64,000 nt of DNA from Halobacteriovoraceae bacterium (GTDB lineage Bacteria > Bdellovibrionota > Bacteriovoracia > Bacteriovoracales > Bacteriovoracaceae). The notes under the pieces were generated by a model. The model worked only from the letters and a program-made list of their open reading frames with translations. It was not told where the DNA came from and did no database searches. A program made the position numbers and the translations under genes. How positions within the stretch are numbered: position 1 is the first letter of the stretch; each line of letters starts with the position of its first letter. Of this stretch, positions 6,379-14,557 are shown piece by piece. The stretch is taken from the NCBI GenBank assembly GCA_002718735.1, contig PBFR01000022.1, forward strand, positions 1-64,000, written 5' to 3'.

Positions 6379-7278
6379 TTCCGTATAAAGGGTTGGCCCT
6401 TCCAATGTGCTGGTTGGGGCCTGAATCTCAGGTGTAAGCTGTGCCAGTCTATTGTCATACACATCCACGACCACATTCATAAGAGACTTCCACCAATTCA
6501 TGTGTCCCTCAAACTTGGCCATTTCTCTTTTAGGATTCTCCCCTTCATAGGTAAATGAAAGAGCTCCATACTTCTTGTACCAGTATGCCTTCAATGTCCC
6601 ATGTGTTGCATGGCCAAAGATGTCTTTAGTTACTCCGGAGACATACTCAGGATCAATGTGAGTCTGCATAAGTCCCACAATTTTATCAAAGTGATCTTTA
6701 TAGAAGTTTGATTTTTTCGATTTAATCTCAGGATAAATTAATGATTTTGCACAACAGTGATAGTCCACTGCAAGAATCAATCTTGCGTGAAACTGATCAA
6801 GATCTTTTTCAATGAAGTTTATAAACTGGGAGGACTCTTCCTGAGAAGGTGCTCTTCCAATTTTAAAGTCTCTATTTAAATCAATACCGTGATTGTTGAA
6901 TCTATTCTTCGAAACCACTCCATCAGGATTTAGCTCCGGAAATAAGTATACAACTCCCCCGCTTGTGAAGAACTCTTTAAATCCAGGAAGGCTTTGATCA
7001 AACTGTTTTCCCATCTTTTTAACAAGCCCCATGTACTCGTTGCCATGCACTCCTCCAGTAATTAAGACTGCTGGCCGAATAGGGAGTTTGTGTTCATCTT
7101 TGTGGATTCTAATAACATACAAATCTTTTCCGCTCTTAGTTTTTCCGTAGACGATTTTTTGCTTTTTAACTTTTAGTTTACTTGCAATGGCCGTCTTTGG
7201 AGTAAGCAGTAGGCCTAGTGCCATTCCCATAAAGCTTATGGTGCGAATTGCTGAGTAAATAGATGGGAATAGTTTCAT
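6376..7278 (-). CDS. exported M14-family zinc carboxypeptidase
   Basis: A 300-residue metallopeptidase that should hydrolyse C-terminal or peptidoglycan-type peptide bonds in the periplasm. Zinc and active-site motifs are present in order: GGVHGNEYMG (His and Glu ligands, about residue 75-84), LNPDG, GIDLNRDF (substrate-binding Asn-Arg), DYHCC (third ligand His) and the catalytic Glu in FTYEGE near residue 250. A hydrophobic N-terminal segment (about 5-32) looks like a signal peptide. A start 18 codons further upstream is possible, but the ATG at 7278 gives a standard signal peptide. It faces the third peptidoglycan-binding gene tail to tail. The exact specificity (MpaA-like muramyl peptide amidase or ordinary carboxypeptidase) cannot be settled. 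Confidence 0.88.
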   Translation of the reverse strand: MKLFPSIYSAIRTISFMGMALGLLLTPKTAIASKLKVKKQKIVYGKTKSGKDLYVIRIHKDEHKLPIRPAVLITGGVHGNEYMGLVKKMGKQFDQSLPGFKEFFTSGGVVYLFPELNPDGVVSKNRFNNHGIDLNRDFKIGRAPSQEESSQFINFIEKDLDQFHARLILAVDYHCCAKSLIYPEIKSKKSNFYKDHFDKIVGLMQTHIDPEYVSGVTKDIFGHATHGTLKAYWYKKYGALSFTYEGENPKREMAKFEGHMNWWKSLMNVVVDVYDNRLAQLTPEIQAPTSTLEGPTLYTE

Positions 7279-7596
7279 AATGCGGCCCTTTATTTGTAAA
7301 TAAATTATAAAAAAATTTACACATCGAATCAAGGGCGTAAAAAGCTTCCTAGAAAGACTATTGACCGATTAGGTTCGTTTAAAACTCTAACTAAATTGCT
7401 CCCTTATCCTTAGGCCAAGTCATTACATCCTACGATGCCAGAATCGTTGAGATAAATAATTCCGTGATCTTTCAAAATTGATTCTGCTTAGGGTTGCTCG
7501 GCCATAACTAATATCTGGCACATCCTCAAGTGAGCCACCTCTAGTGAAATCTCCACAATGTCTCTATGCTTACTATGAGTGTATACCGTTTAAAAT
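7279..7596. other. intergenic stretch without a supported gene
   Basis: About 320 bases between two minus-strand genes. It should hold the promoter of the carboxypeptidase gene. A stop-free minus-strand frame of about 45 codons within roughly 7425-7560 lacks a start codon and ribosome site, so no gene is called. Confidence 0.5.
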
Positions 7597-7625
7597 GGGA
7601 AAAGAGCTGCCCTCCAAAGGAGGGC
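7597..7625 (-). terminator. terminator of the TolB-kelch gene
   Basis: On the minus strand GCCCTCC / GGAGGGC (7625-7619, 7615-7609) with a 3-base loop is followed by AGCTCTTTTCCC. It lies just after the stop at 7633. Confidence 0.75.
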
Positions 7626-7632
7626 GTGGGAG

Positions 7633-9492
7633 TTATTTAATTTTGAAAAGCTCAAAAGAATCGACTGGCATATCAGAGTTGTTCTGATAAGAATGTCCGC
7701 CCAATACACCAAGGGAGTTATTATACCTTACCACCTGTGAGAAGCCTTTCTCCTCTTTAAGGTATCTACCAGTATGCATCCACTTTTGAGTGTTAAAGTC
7801 ATATTCATAAATATGAGAAATATACTCATAGTTCCAATCACCCAGTTTAAACATTCCTCCAAAGATGAAGGCCTTGTTATTAAGTGCTCCAGCAGCAGGA
7901 GCAAATGTTGCAAATGGAAGTGCAGGCATTTCTTTAAAAGTTTTTGTTACAGGATCAAATCTTGTGAAATGATCTAGAAGATTAAAGTGACTCGCTCCCT
8001 CGCTGATTCCACCAGCAAGATAGATGAGTCCATCTTTTTCAAAAGCTGAGAAAGCTCTTCTTTTTACAGGAAGTTTTTCAGAAAGAGTTGAAAATTTTTG
8101 AGTTACAAAATCAAAAACATCAATTTCTGAATGGAAGGTTCCATCATAGTCATTGTCAAACTTTGGAGTTGCATCCCATCCACCAATTAAATAGGCCTTA
8201 CTATTAACTGTGACCACAACGTTTGAAGAACGATTTCTTGGCATATGCCCTACGATCTCCCACTTTTGAGTGCGGATGTTAAATCTCTCAACAACACTTA
8301 TGGATTTCCACTTAGGATTAGTACTCTCTTCATATGCAAATCCACCAAAAGCGTAGATGTAATCACCATATGCGGCCAGTTGAAAGCCGTGAGCTTTATG
8401 AAGTCTTGGGGCCGTGTTAAACCACTTCCCTTTTGCAATATCGTAATAAGTCACTCTTGCAGTAAAAGACTCTGGTGGGTAAGTATGCTCTGCTCCTTGG
8501 TGTCCACCTACAGCATATATTCTTCCTTTATGCTCTATAGCTCCAAAAGAAGATCTTGTTGTACCCGGCATTACAGGCATATCTTTAATTGAGATTGAAC
8601 TTTCACCTGAAACTCGTGGCGCGTAAAAGCTTACACCCTCTTTTGAGATTAAAAGCTTCTCCTCTTCTTTAGTGCTACTCCAAGAAGCATAGCTTTGAGA
8701 GTAAATCGAGAAGATTCCATTCTCTAGACGATCGCTTGTATAGATTAGAGTATTATCAATATCAAAACTTGGAGAGAAGTCTTTCTGCGAGTTTGAAGTG
8801 ACTTTTTTAATTGTCTTCTCTAAAAGATCATAAACATAGATATCCCAGTTATCATTATGCTTTTTTGTATAGGCCACATATCTTTCATCTTTTGATAGAG
8901 ATGGCGCCATCCCCTCGTCTATAACCTCTTCTTTATTGTCTAGAAGATTAAGGATTACGATTTCTCTAAGTTTGTCTGTGTTTCTTTGATAGATGATTTT
9001 TTCTCCGTCCATAAAAGGTGCTGGAAAAAAGCCTACAGATTCAGTTACAAGCTCTGGAGATACATCATAGTGTTTGTTTCCATTCACTAATTTAAAAGAC
9101 GCTGTCTTTCTAATACTCTCAAGATCATATTTTACGATTTTATTATTGCCATCAATGAGCTTAGAGAAGAACACTAGCTTATTGTTCTTTGCAAATCTTG
9201 GTTGTAGTTGAAAAGTTTTGTCTCCAAAAATTTCCTTATTTCCATTTGTCTCAACAACAAGTCCCAAATCCCTAGGGCCAGTGCCTTGTACATAAGCAAT
9301 CGATGAAGCATCAGTTGAAATAGCTGGATATAGATGCCAGTTCTCACCTTTGGTTTCAAATTTAAAGTTTTTAAAGTCCAAACTTGATCCTACATGCCTT
9401 CCATCAGGGCCTTCTACAAGAAACACCATCTTTTGAGCGGCAAAAGCACTAAATGTGCTAGTCAAAAGTGTTAAAATCATTAGAGTTTTCAA
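7633..9492 (-). CDS. exported double beta-propeller protein (TolB-like plus kelch)
   Basis: A 619-residue protein with a signal peptide (about 1-18, ending FAA). Residues about 30-290 hold TolB/WD40-like blades (PAISTDASSIAYV, APSLSKDERYVAYT, SPSFDIDNTLIYTSDR). Residues about 305-615 hold kelch repeats with paired glycines and a following Tyr/Trp pattern (GRIYAVGGH, DYIYAFGG, SKAYLIGG, GLIYLAGG, NKAFIFGG). Propellers mediate protein or glycan binding, so it may be a periplasmic or surface scaffold. Galactose-oxidase-type activity is not supported, since its metal ligands cannot be identified. It is transcribed alone, with its own terminator. Confidence 0.85.
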   Translation of the reverse strand: MKTLMILTLLTSTFSAFAAQKMVFLVEGPDGRHVGSSLDFKNFKFETKGENWHLYPAISTDASSIAYVQGTGPRDLGLVVETNGNKEIFGDKTFQLQPRFAKNNKLVFFSKLIDGNNKIVKYDLESIRKTASFKLVNGNKHYDVSPELVTESVGFFPAPFMDGEKIIYQRNTDKLREIVILNLLDNKEEVIDEGMAPSLSKDERYVAYTKKHNDNWDIYVYDLLEKTIKKVTSNSQKDFSPSFDIDNTLIYTSDRLENGIFSIYSQSYASWSSTKEEEKLLISKEGVSFYAPRVSGESSISIKDMPVMPGTTRSSFGAIEHKGRIYAVGGHQGAEHTYPPESFTARVTYYDIAKGKWFNTAPRLHKAHGFQLAAYGDYIYAFGGFAYEESTNPKWKSISVVERFNIRTQKWEIVGHMPRNRSSNVVVTVNSKAYLIGGWDATPKFDNDYDGTFHSEIDVFDFVTQKFSTLSEKLPVKRRAFSAFEKDGLIYLAGGISEGASHFNLLDHFTRFDPVTKTFKEMPALPFATFAPAAGALNNKAFIFGGMFKLGDWNYEYISHIYEYDFNTQKWMHTGRYLKEEKGFSQVVRYNNSLGVLGGHSYQNNSDMPVDSFELFKIK

Positions 9493-9592
9493 ACTTCCCC
9501 CTATTTTCCTATTTATTTTTATCTCAAAGTAACCGACAATGTTTTATAGGTCAAACACACGTTTGACATCCACAACTATTTCGAGGTGAATA

Positions 9593-9745
9593 ATGGTTGC
9601 AAGAGGTAAAAGCCTGCCAAAAATTATCGAGATTGAAAACAAAATGGTCGAGATCAAGGCCCTTTTAAAGCAAAAAAGGCCAGCTCTCTCTGAAGATGAG
9701 ATCGAAGAGCTAGTAGTATTTCTGTTGAATCAAAACTTTGTTTAG
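9593..9745 (+). CDS. small 50-residue protein of unknown function
   Basis: ATG preceded by GAGGTG at suitable spacing. The product is basic at the N-terminus (MVARGKSLPK), then helical and amphipathic, with an acidic SEDEIEELV segment and a hydrophobic end. It has no membrane segment or cysteine. It lies upstream of the PqqD-like gene on the same strand, 134 bases apart. A DNA- or protein-binding role is possible but unproven. Confidence 0.55.
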   Translation: MVARGKSLPKIIEIENKMVEIKALLKQKRPALSEDEIEELVVFLLNQNFV

Positions 9746-9879
9746 ACCTTAAGCTTTCCTTAACTATTACGTAGCAGTAAGGTTTTCCCTAATTTGGTCT
9801 CACTGACCAAGATAAAAGTCTTGTCTCATGCAATGATGGGCTTTACTTGGCCAATGAAGGCTTCCACTTAGGAGGAAAT

Positions 9880-10137
9880 ATGCTTACAAAAGTAGGAAAA
9901 CTAAAAACCGCAGAAGAAAACGGTCCAATTATTCTAGAGAACGCTGAAGGAAAGAACTATGAAGTTAATTCTGTAATTGCGTTTGTTTGGGGCAAGCTAG
10001 ACGGGTCAACAACTGATGACACTATCTCAGAAGAGCTGTCTAATATTGCTCAGATTGAAAATAAAGAGGCACAAAACGTAGTATCTGAGGCCATCAAGGC
10101 ACTTCAAGACGTTGAGCTAGTTCAGGCCCAGGCCTAA
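9880..10137 (+). CDS. stand-alone PqqD-like protein (RRE fold)
   Basis: An 85-residue protein matching the PqqD pattern: a short beta region, then NSVIAFVWGKLDGSTTDDTI (about 28-47, the N-x-x-A-x-x-W-x-x-L-D-G signature), then ISEELSN, then a helix ending ALQDVELV. PqqD domains bind leader peptides and present them to radical SAM or other modifying enzymes. No such enzyme or clear precursor is nearby, so the role is open. The ATG at 9880 has TAGGAGG eight bases upstream, preferred over a longer frame from 9847. Its last 21 bases overlap the convergent HIT gene. Confidence 0.75.
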   Translation: MLTKVGKLKTAEENGPIILENAEGKNYEVNSVIAFVWGKLDGSTTDDTISEELSNIAQIENKEAQNVVSEAIKALQDVELVQAQA

Positions 10138-10524
10138 TTTCTGCTTCCAGAACTCGGCCCTCTGCTCGTCAAATTCATTGATGGGTGGATGGCCAAAGGT
10201 CGCTCCAGGCCAGGCCCTATCATTCTTATATCTTGCTATTACATGAATATGTAGTTGTGGAACTTGATTTCCAAGACTTGCCACGTTTATTTTATCAGGC
10301 CTTACTTCATCTTTTAAAACTCTTGAAACAAAGTTTACTTCTTTGACTAGCTGGGCCTGATCCTTGTCGTCCAAATCTATGAGTTCCTCCAGGCCTGCCC
10401 TTCTAGGAATAAGCAGAAGCCAATCTAAGTCTCCATCAAAGTTCAGTCTAACTTGGCAAAGATCTAGATCACAAACGAACACAGAACTATCCTCTAATCT
10501 AGGGTGCAGCGTAAATTCGGCCAT
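10117..10524 (-). CDS. HIT-family nucleotide hydrolase/transferase
   Basis: 135 residues. The histidine triad loop reads QLHIHVIAR (about residue 93-101), where the first His of HxHxH is Gln. This variant is familiar in a proteobacterial HIT branch, and the catalytic middle His is kept. Other conserved parts are the N-terminal DLDLCQVRLNFD and WLLLIPRRAGLEELIDL. It is a cytosolic enzyme that probably cleaves dinucleoside polyphosphates or nucleotide phosphoramidates. It is transcribed alone and convergent with the PqqD-like gene. Confidence 0.88.
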   Translation of the reverse strand: MAEFTLHPRLEDSSVFVCDLDLCQVRLNFDGDLDWLLLIPRRAGLEELIDLDDKDQAQLVKEVNFVSRVLKDEVRPDKINVASLGNQVPQLHIHVIARYKNDRAWPGATFGHPPINEFDEQRAEFWKQKLGLGLN

Positions 10525-10671
10525 ATTGCGTTCCTCGGTAAATTTGTCGGTATATGCTCATTCTACCACTATCCGAGTAAAACAGAAGATTTTTTAGACA
10601 AAATTGGGCAAGTTTGATAGACCAAACACCAGTTACACTTACTATACTAAGCACTAAAACAAGGAGTAAAA

Positions 10672-11898
10672 GTGAAGTTAGCAGTAGTTTTAGGGCTATT
10701 GGCCCCTTTGGCGTTGGCACAATTGAGCAACGAAGAATTGGAAAGAAGAATAAACATCCTTTCTGAAGAGATTACTAATTTAAAGGCACATCAAATGGGC
10801 ACTTCCAAGAATGAGTCCGTTTATGGCCTTGGAAACTCGGCCTCAAAGGTCTATTTCATTCCGGAAGGGATTTCTTTGGGAGCTTATGGAGAGATCACCT
10901 ACACTCGCCAAGACAGTGAAAATGAAGATGGGGACACAGTACAAAGCGACCCAACTCTAGAAGCTAATAGATTTGTAATCTACTTGGGTTATAAATTTAA
11001 TGAGAAGTGGGTTTTCAACTCAGAGATTGAAATTGAACACGTTAATGAAATCTACAATGAGTTTATGTACTTGGACTACTTGCACTCTGATGAGTTAAAC
11101 GCACGTTTTGGTTTAATGCTTTTGCCAGTGGGTTTTTTAAACGAATTGCACGAGCCTACTCTATTTCCATCAGTAAAGAGACCTTTAACTGAAAAATACA
11201 TCATTCCAACAACTTGGAGAGAGATTGGTGCAGGTGTATTTGGTTCAGTAGGAAACATCGATTATAAGGCCTACCTTTTAAATGGCGCAGACGCTGATGG
11301 CCTAAAACCAAGTTCAGGATTTAGAGGTGCGCGTAAAAAAGGCGGAGCTGATAGCAGTGGCAATTCAAAGGATAACGCTTCGACTGCTGCAGTGGTTGGT
11401 AGAGTTGATTACAACTTCAATACCCTAACTTCTGTTGGAGCTTCCCTATATACAGGTGAGGCCTCAAGTGCTGGCACTGAAGATGTTGGCACCACTCTTT
11501 ATGATGTGCACGCTCAATACGGTTATAAAGGTCTAAGACTAAGATTTCTGTACTCTGAAATGAGCTATGACAATGTGGATGAGTTTAACGCAGTGTCTGG
11601 CAATGACCCTCTTCAAGAGAAGATTAGAGGTGGATACATTGAAGCTCTATACAATGTATGGGCCGGAAAGAAAGAAGCGTCTCTATCTCCATTTATTAGA
11701 TACGAAAACGTTGACCTAAACGCTGAATCTAGCGAGGCCTTCTCAGCAGACGGCGCAAATCACTTTTATAGCTACACTGTAGGTCTTGCCTATTCACCTA
11801 TTGCGCGTTTAGTATTTAAAGCTGATTACGCCATGATTAAGAACCAAGCTGAGACTGGTGTAAACGAGTTTAACCTTGGAATGGGATTTAACTTTTAA
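10672..11898 (+). CDS. outer-membrane porin-like beta-barrel protein
   Basis: A 408-residue barrel. It has a short signal peptide (1-16, PLALA), then a coiled-coil segment (about 18-40, EELERRINILSEEI), then many alternating amphipathic strands, ending with GMGFNF and a terminal Phe needed for BAM insertion. The layout resembles phosphate-selective (OprO/P-type) or trimeric porins. It starts with GTG after AAGGAG. A TATACT possible -10 lies at about 10641-10646. The stop overlaps the ATG of the FMN-binding gene (TAATG), so the two are translationally coupled. It may supply substrate to the redox proteins encoded next. Strand count and specificity cannot be read. Confidence 0.82.
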   Translation: MKLAVVLGLLAPLALAQLSNEELERRINILSEEITNLKAHQMGTSKNESVYGLGNSASKVYFIPEGISLGAYGEITYTRQDSENEDGDTVQSDPTLEANRFVIYLGYKFNEKWVFNSEIEIEHVNEIYNEFMYLDYLHSDELNARFGLMLLPVGFLNELHEPTLFPSVKRPLTEKYIIPTTWREIGAGVFGSVGNIDYKAYLLNGADADGLKPSSGFRGARKKGGADSSGNSKDNASTAAVVGRVDYNFNTLTSVGASLYTGEASSAGTEDVGTTLYDVHAQYGYKGLRLRFLYSEMSYDNVDEFNAVSGNDPLQEKIRGGYIEALYNVWAGKKEASLSPFIRYENVDLNAESSEAFSADGANHFYSYTVGLAYSPIARLVFKADYAMIKNQAETGVNEFNLGMGFNF

Positions 11899-12395
11899 TG
11901 AAGCTAGCAATAGCGCTTTTAATATTTAATATATCCTATGGGACGGCCAATGAAACATTTCAGGCCGTCCTTTCTAAAATGTATCCAGATTGCAAGCTGG
12001 AAAAAGAAATTCTATTTCTAACTTCCGAACAGTTAAAAAAGATAAACGGACTTGCCAAGGCATCTGTGAAATCCAAATTGGCCAATCGATTTAAAACTTG
12101 CAGCGGCTCCTACGTCTATGTGGACAGCCATATTGTCAGAACTTTAAATCAAACGGTGGTGGCGGAAGTAACAAGCGAGAACAAAGTTAAAATGTTCACC
12201 GTGAGCGCTTTTCTAGAGCCTAAGGAATACAAGGCACCAAAGAAATGGCTAATGCAGCTTTTAAATAAGGATCTGCCAGAGCTTGAGCTAAACACAAAAA
12301 TTGATGGACTCAGCGGGGCAACCCTTACGGCAAAAGCAAATGTTGGTGCGGCCAAGAAGATTCTTGCTCTTCACAAGGTTTTGGCCGGTGAGTAA
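11898..12395 (+). CDS. periplasmic FMN-binding domain protein
   Basis: A 165-residue protein with a signal peptide (about 1-17). Near the C-terminus DGLSGATLTAKA (about 135-146) is the S-G-A-T motif in which a threonine carries covalently bound FMN in NqrC/RnfG and related flavoproteins, attached by ApbE. A Cys pair (Cys27 and Cys60, approximately) could form a disulfide. It overlaps the porin stop by one base and the next membrane gene by eight. The set suggests electron transfer from the inner-membrane cytochrome-like protein to a periplasmic acceptor. No ApbE gene is in the window. Confidence 0.82.
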   Translation: MKLAIALLIFNISYGTANETFQAVLSKMYPDCKLEKEILFLTSEQLKKINGLAKASVKSKLANRFKTCSGSYVYVDSHIVRTLNQTVVAEVTSENKVKMFTVSAFLEPKEYKAPKKWLMQLLNKDLPELELNTKIDGLSGATLTAKANVGAAKKILALHKVLAGE

Positions 12396-12792
12396 AGTCT
12401 ACAAGTTTACGCATATTGCGGCCTATCTAACCCTTATCCATGGAATCCTATACTTTATTGTAAAATACTATATGCAAGTGGAATCCCCTTACGGATTAAG
12501 AGCTCACTGGTCTCAGGGCATCATTCAGGGTGTTCATATTCTTCTTTCTCCCCTATTTATCTTTGCTTTTGGTCTACTGTGGAAAGATCACATTCTTGTT
12601 AAGTTAAAAAAATCAAAGCGCAAACGCACAAGCGGAATTGGCCTTGTCGCGATTTGCATTATAATGGTTGTCTCAGGATTGGGTATACAAACCTTTTACA
12701 AGGAGGGAATCAAAGAATTTCAAACCTGGGCACACTTGGCAAGTAGTGCTTTGTTTGCTCTTTTCTACGTCATTCATCACATAAGAAAATAA
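12388..12792 (+). CDS. four-helix membrane protein, possible b-type cytochrome (DUF4405-like)
   Basis: 134 residues with four hydrophobic segments: about 5-27, 47-68, 82-102 and 112-130. Histidines suited to heme ligation sit inside or next to helices (FTHIAAYLTLIHG, IIQGVHILL, WAHLASS, YVIHHIRK). The start is GTG at 12388, inside the end of the FMN-binding gene, so translation is coupled. It probably passes quinol or cytoplasmic electrons to the periplasmic flavoprotein. Heme binding is inferred only from His placement. Confidence 0.72.
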   Translation: MSKVYKFTHIAAYLTLIHGILYFIVKYYMQVESPYGLRAHWSQGIIQGVHILLSPLFIFAFGLLWKDHILVKLKKSKRKRTSGIGLVAICIIMVVSGLGIQTFYKEGIKEFQTWAHLASSALFALFYVIHHIRK

Positions 12793-12853
12793 TCAAAGCT
12801 AAATTAAGCTTCATAATTTAAGCGGCCACAAATTTAATGCTATACATGGCCTT

Positions 12854-13951
12854 ATGGAAAATGTCCTAGGCGAAGCTCCCACACATTTACTAATAGTTTC
12901 CTTGAGTGCTCTTTTTGTAATACTAGTCCTTCGCTATGTAATATTACGGGTGATCTATTTTATCTCTAAGTCTAGCGAGGTTAATAAGCTAAGTTTTGAG
13001 GCCTTGAGAAAACATTACTTTCCGTCACTCTATGTATTTTTAGGCCTATTTATATATGACATCACGGCATTTGCTTTTGAATTGGAGGTTTATGAAAATC
13101 TCTTCAATACAGCGGTGTTAATCTCTTTTACTTGGCTTATGGCAAAGACCGTAAAGTTTATCTCCATGGTCATCTACAGAAAGTATGACTATCAGATTGC
13201 CGGCGACAATATCAAAGAGAGAAAAATACATACGCAGGCCTTGTTTCTTGAGAAAATTCTTGTGGTTGTTGTCTGGGTGCTGGGGCTTGCCTTTGCTCTT
13301 TTAACAATTGACCAAGTAAAAGGAGTTGGAACAAAGCTGTTGGCGTCTGCGGGTATATTGTCTGTAGTTGTGGGCTTTGCCGCGCAAAAAGGAATAGCAA
13401 ATCTCATTGCAGGATTTCAAATAGCATTTACTCAACCTATAAGAATTGATGATGTAGTCGTGGTTGAAGGCGAATGGGGAAGAATAGAAGAAATCACTTT
13501 AACCTATGTGGTTGTGAAAACGTGGGACTGGAGAAGACTTGTATTACCCGTAACTTATTTCACTCAAAAACCATTTCAGAACTGGACCAGAAGCAGCTCC
13601 GACAGATTGGGAAATATAACTTTTTGGGCAGACTATAGTCTGGATGTCCCTAAGCTTCGCGCAGCCCTAGATGATATAATTAGAGACTCAGAGCTATTTA
13701 ATGGTGAGTTCTGGAACCTTCAGGTGGTGGATGCAAATGAGCGAGCTATGCAGCTTCGAATTCTAGTCACATCGGAAACCTCGCAAATTGATTGGGATCT
13801 AAGATGCGAGATAAGGGAGAAAGTCCTTCAATACATCAGACAAACTCAACCAGATGCCCTTCCAACGATAAGACTTGAATCCCCTAGAGACGATAACCAA
13901 AGTTTAGAAAAAGGTCCGTTTGATCATAGTCCCCAAAACTTGCATAGTTAA
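12854..13951 (+). CDS. MscS-family mechanosensitive channel
   Basis: A 365-residue inner-membrane channel. Two N-terminal hydrophobic segments precede the pore: about 10-32 and 58-82, with another near 85-100. The pore helix and MscS core follow at about 140-190 (LLASAGILSVVVGFAAQKG, then ANLIAGFQIAF), then the beta domain (IRIDDVVVVEGEWGRIEEI, TYVVVKTWDWRR) and an alpha/beta C-terminal domain. It releases solutes when membrane tension rises. No good ribosome site is visible at the ATG. The last 68 bases overlap a convergent barrel gene. Confidence 0.92.
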   Translation: MENVLGEAPTHLLIVSLSALFVILVLRYVILRVIYFISKSSEVNKLSFEALRKHYFPSLYVFLGLFIYDITAFAFELEVYENLFNTAVLISFTWLMAKTVKFISMVIYRKYDYQIAGDNIKERKIHTQALFLEKILVVVVWVLGLAFALLTIDQVKGVGTKLLASAGILSVVVGFAAQKGIANLIAGFQIAFTQPIRIDDVVVVEGEWGRIEEITLTYVVVKTWDWRRLVLPVTYFTQKPFQNWTRSSSDRLGNITFWADYSLDVPKLRAALDDIIRDSELFNGEFWNLQVVDANERAMQLRILVTSETSQIDWDLRCEIREKVLQYIRQTQPDALPTIRLESPRDDNQSLEKGPFDHSPQNLHS

Positions 13952-14408
13952 ACTGTGCTCCAAGGATTATATTCTCAATTGGAAGATCATAGGCAACACC
14001 AACATACGGCGCACCAAAGTTTCTTGAGCTGTCATCTCGTGTGCTGTCGGCAAAATCAACGTCTTGGTTAACTCTATTAAAGGTTGCTCCTCCCCCAACT
14101 CTTAGACCTTTTAGTGGCGAGTAGAATGGCCCAACCCTCAAAGACTGATTGGTAATACTTACATCAGTCGCTTCTTTGCCATCAATTTCAATATCATCTG
14201 CAGTTGTTGTGGCATTGCCGTATATAAGGTTCCAACCATAGACGTTTGTAAAATAAATCTCGGTGGCGGCACTTAAACCAAAACCTTCAGTTCTTTCTCC
14301 ATCAACATTTAATGAAGTGGTTCCAAACTGAAGAGTAAAGTTCACGAGCTTTGTGTCGGCAAGCGACAGATTAGAGATAAAAAGTAGTGTGATTAAAATC
14401 TTTTTCAT
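13884..14408 (-). CDS. small outer-membrane beta-barrel protein
   Basis: A 174-residue protein with a signal peptide (1-17, SNLSLAD). It has about eight amphipathic strands with regular aromatic ends (FTLQFGTTSL, FGLSAATEIYF, LRVGPFYSPL, APYVGVAYDL, FLNFGYRL), typical of OmpW/OmpX-size barrels. The last residue is Leu rather than Phe. It overlaps the MscS gene by 68 bases tail to tail. Function unknown. Confidence 0.8.
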   Translation of the reverse strand: MKKILITLLFISNLSLADTKLVNFTLQFGTTSLNVDGERTEGFGLSAATEIYFTNVYGWNLIYGNATTTADDIEIDGKEATDVSITNQSLRVGPFYSPLKGLRVGGGATFNRVNQDVDFADSTRDDSSRNFGAPYVGVAYDLPIENIILGAQFNYASFGDYDQTDLFLNFGYRL

Positions 14409-14557
14409 ATGAATTCAATATTCAAGAATCGCGCAATTTTGTAAATAGAAAACGAACTATAATGGTGGGACTTGAGTATAAGGTTTTGAAATCTCGAATT
14501 ACCCGCTACAAAAGGCCTGATGCAAATCACTACCCTGCTTGAGAGCTTCTTTATATA

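Noticed and set aside
7425..7560. Stop-free minus-strand stretch of about 45 codons looking protein-like
   Set aside because: No start codon, no ribosome site and short length. A decayed gene is possible but not supported.
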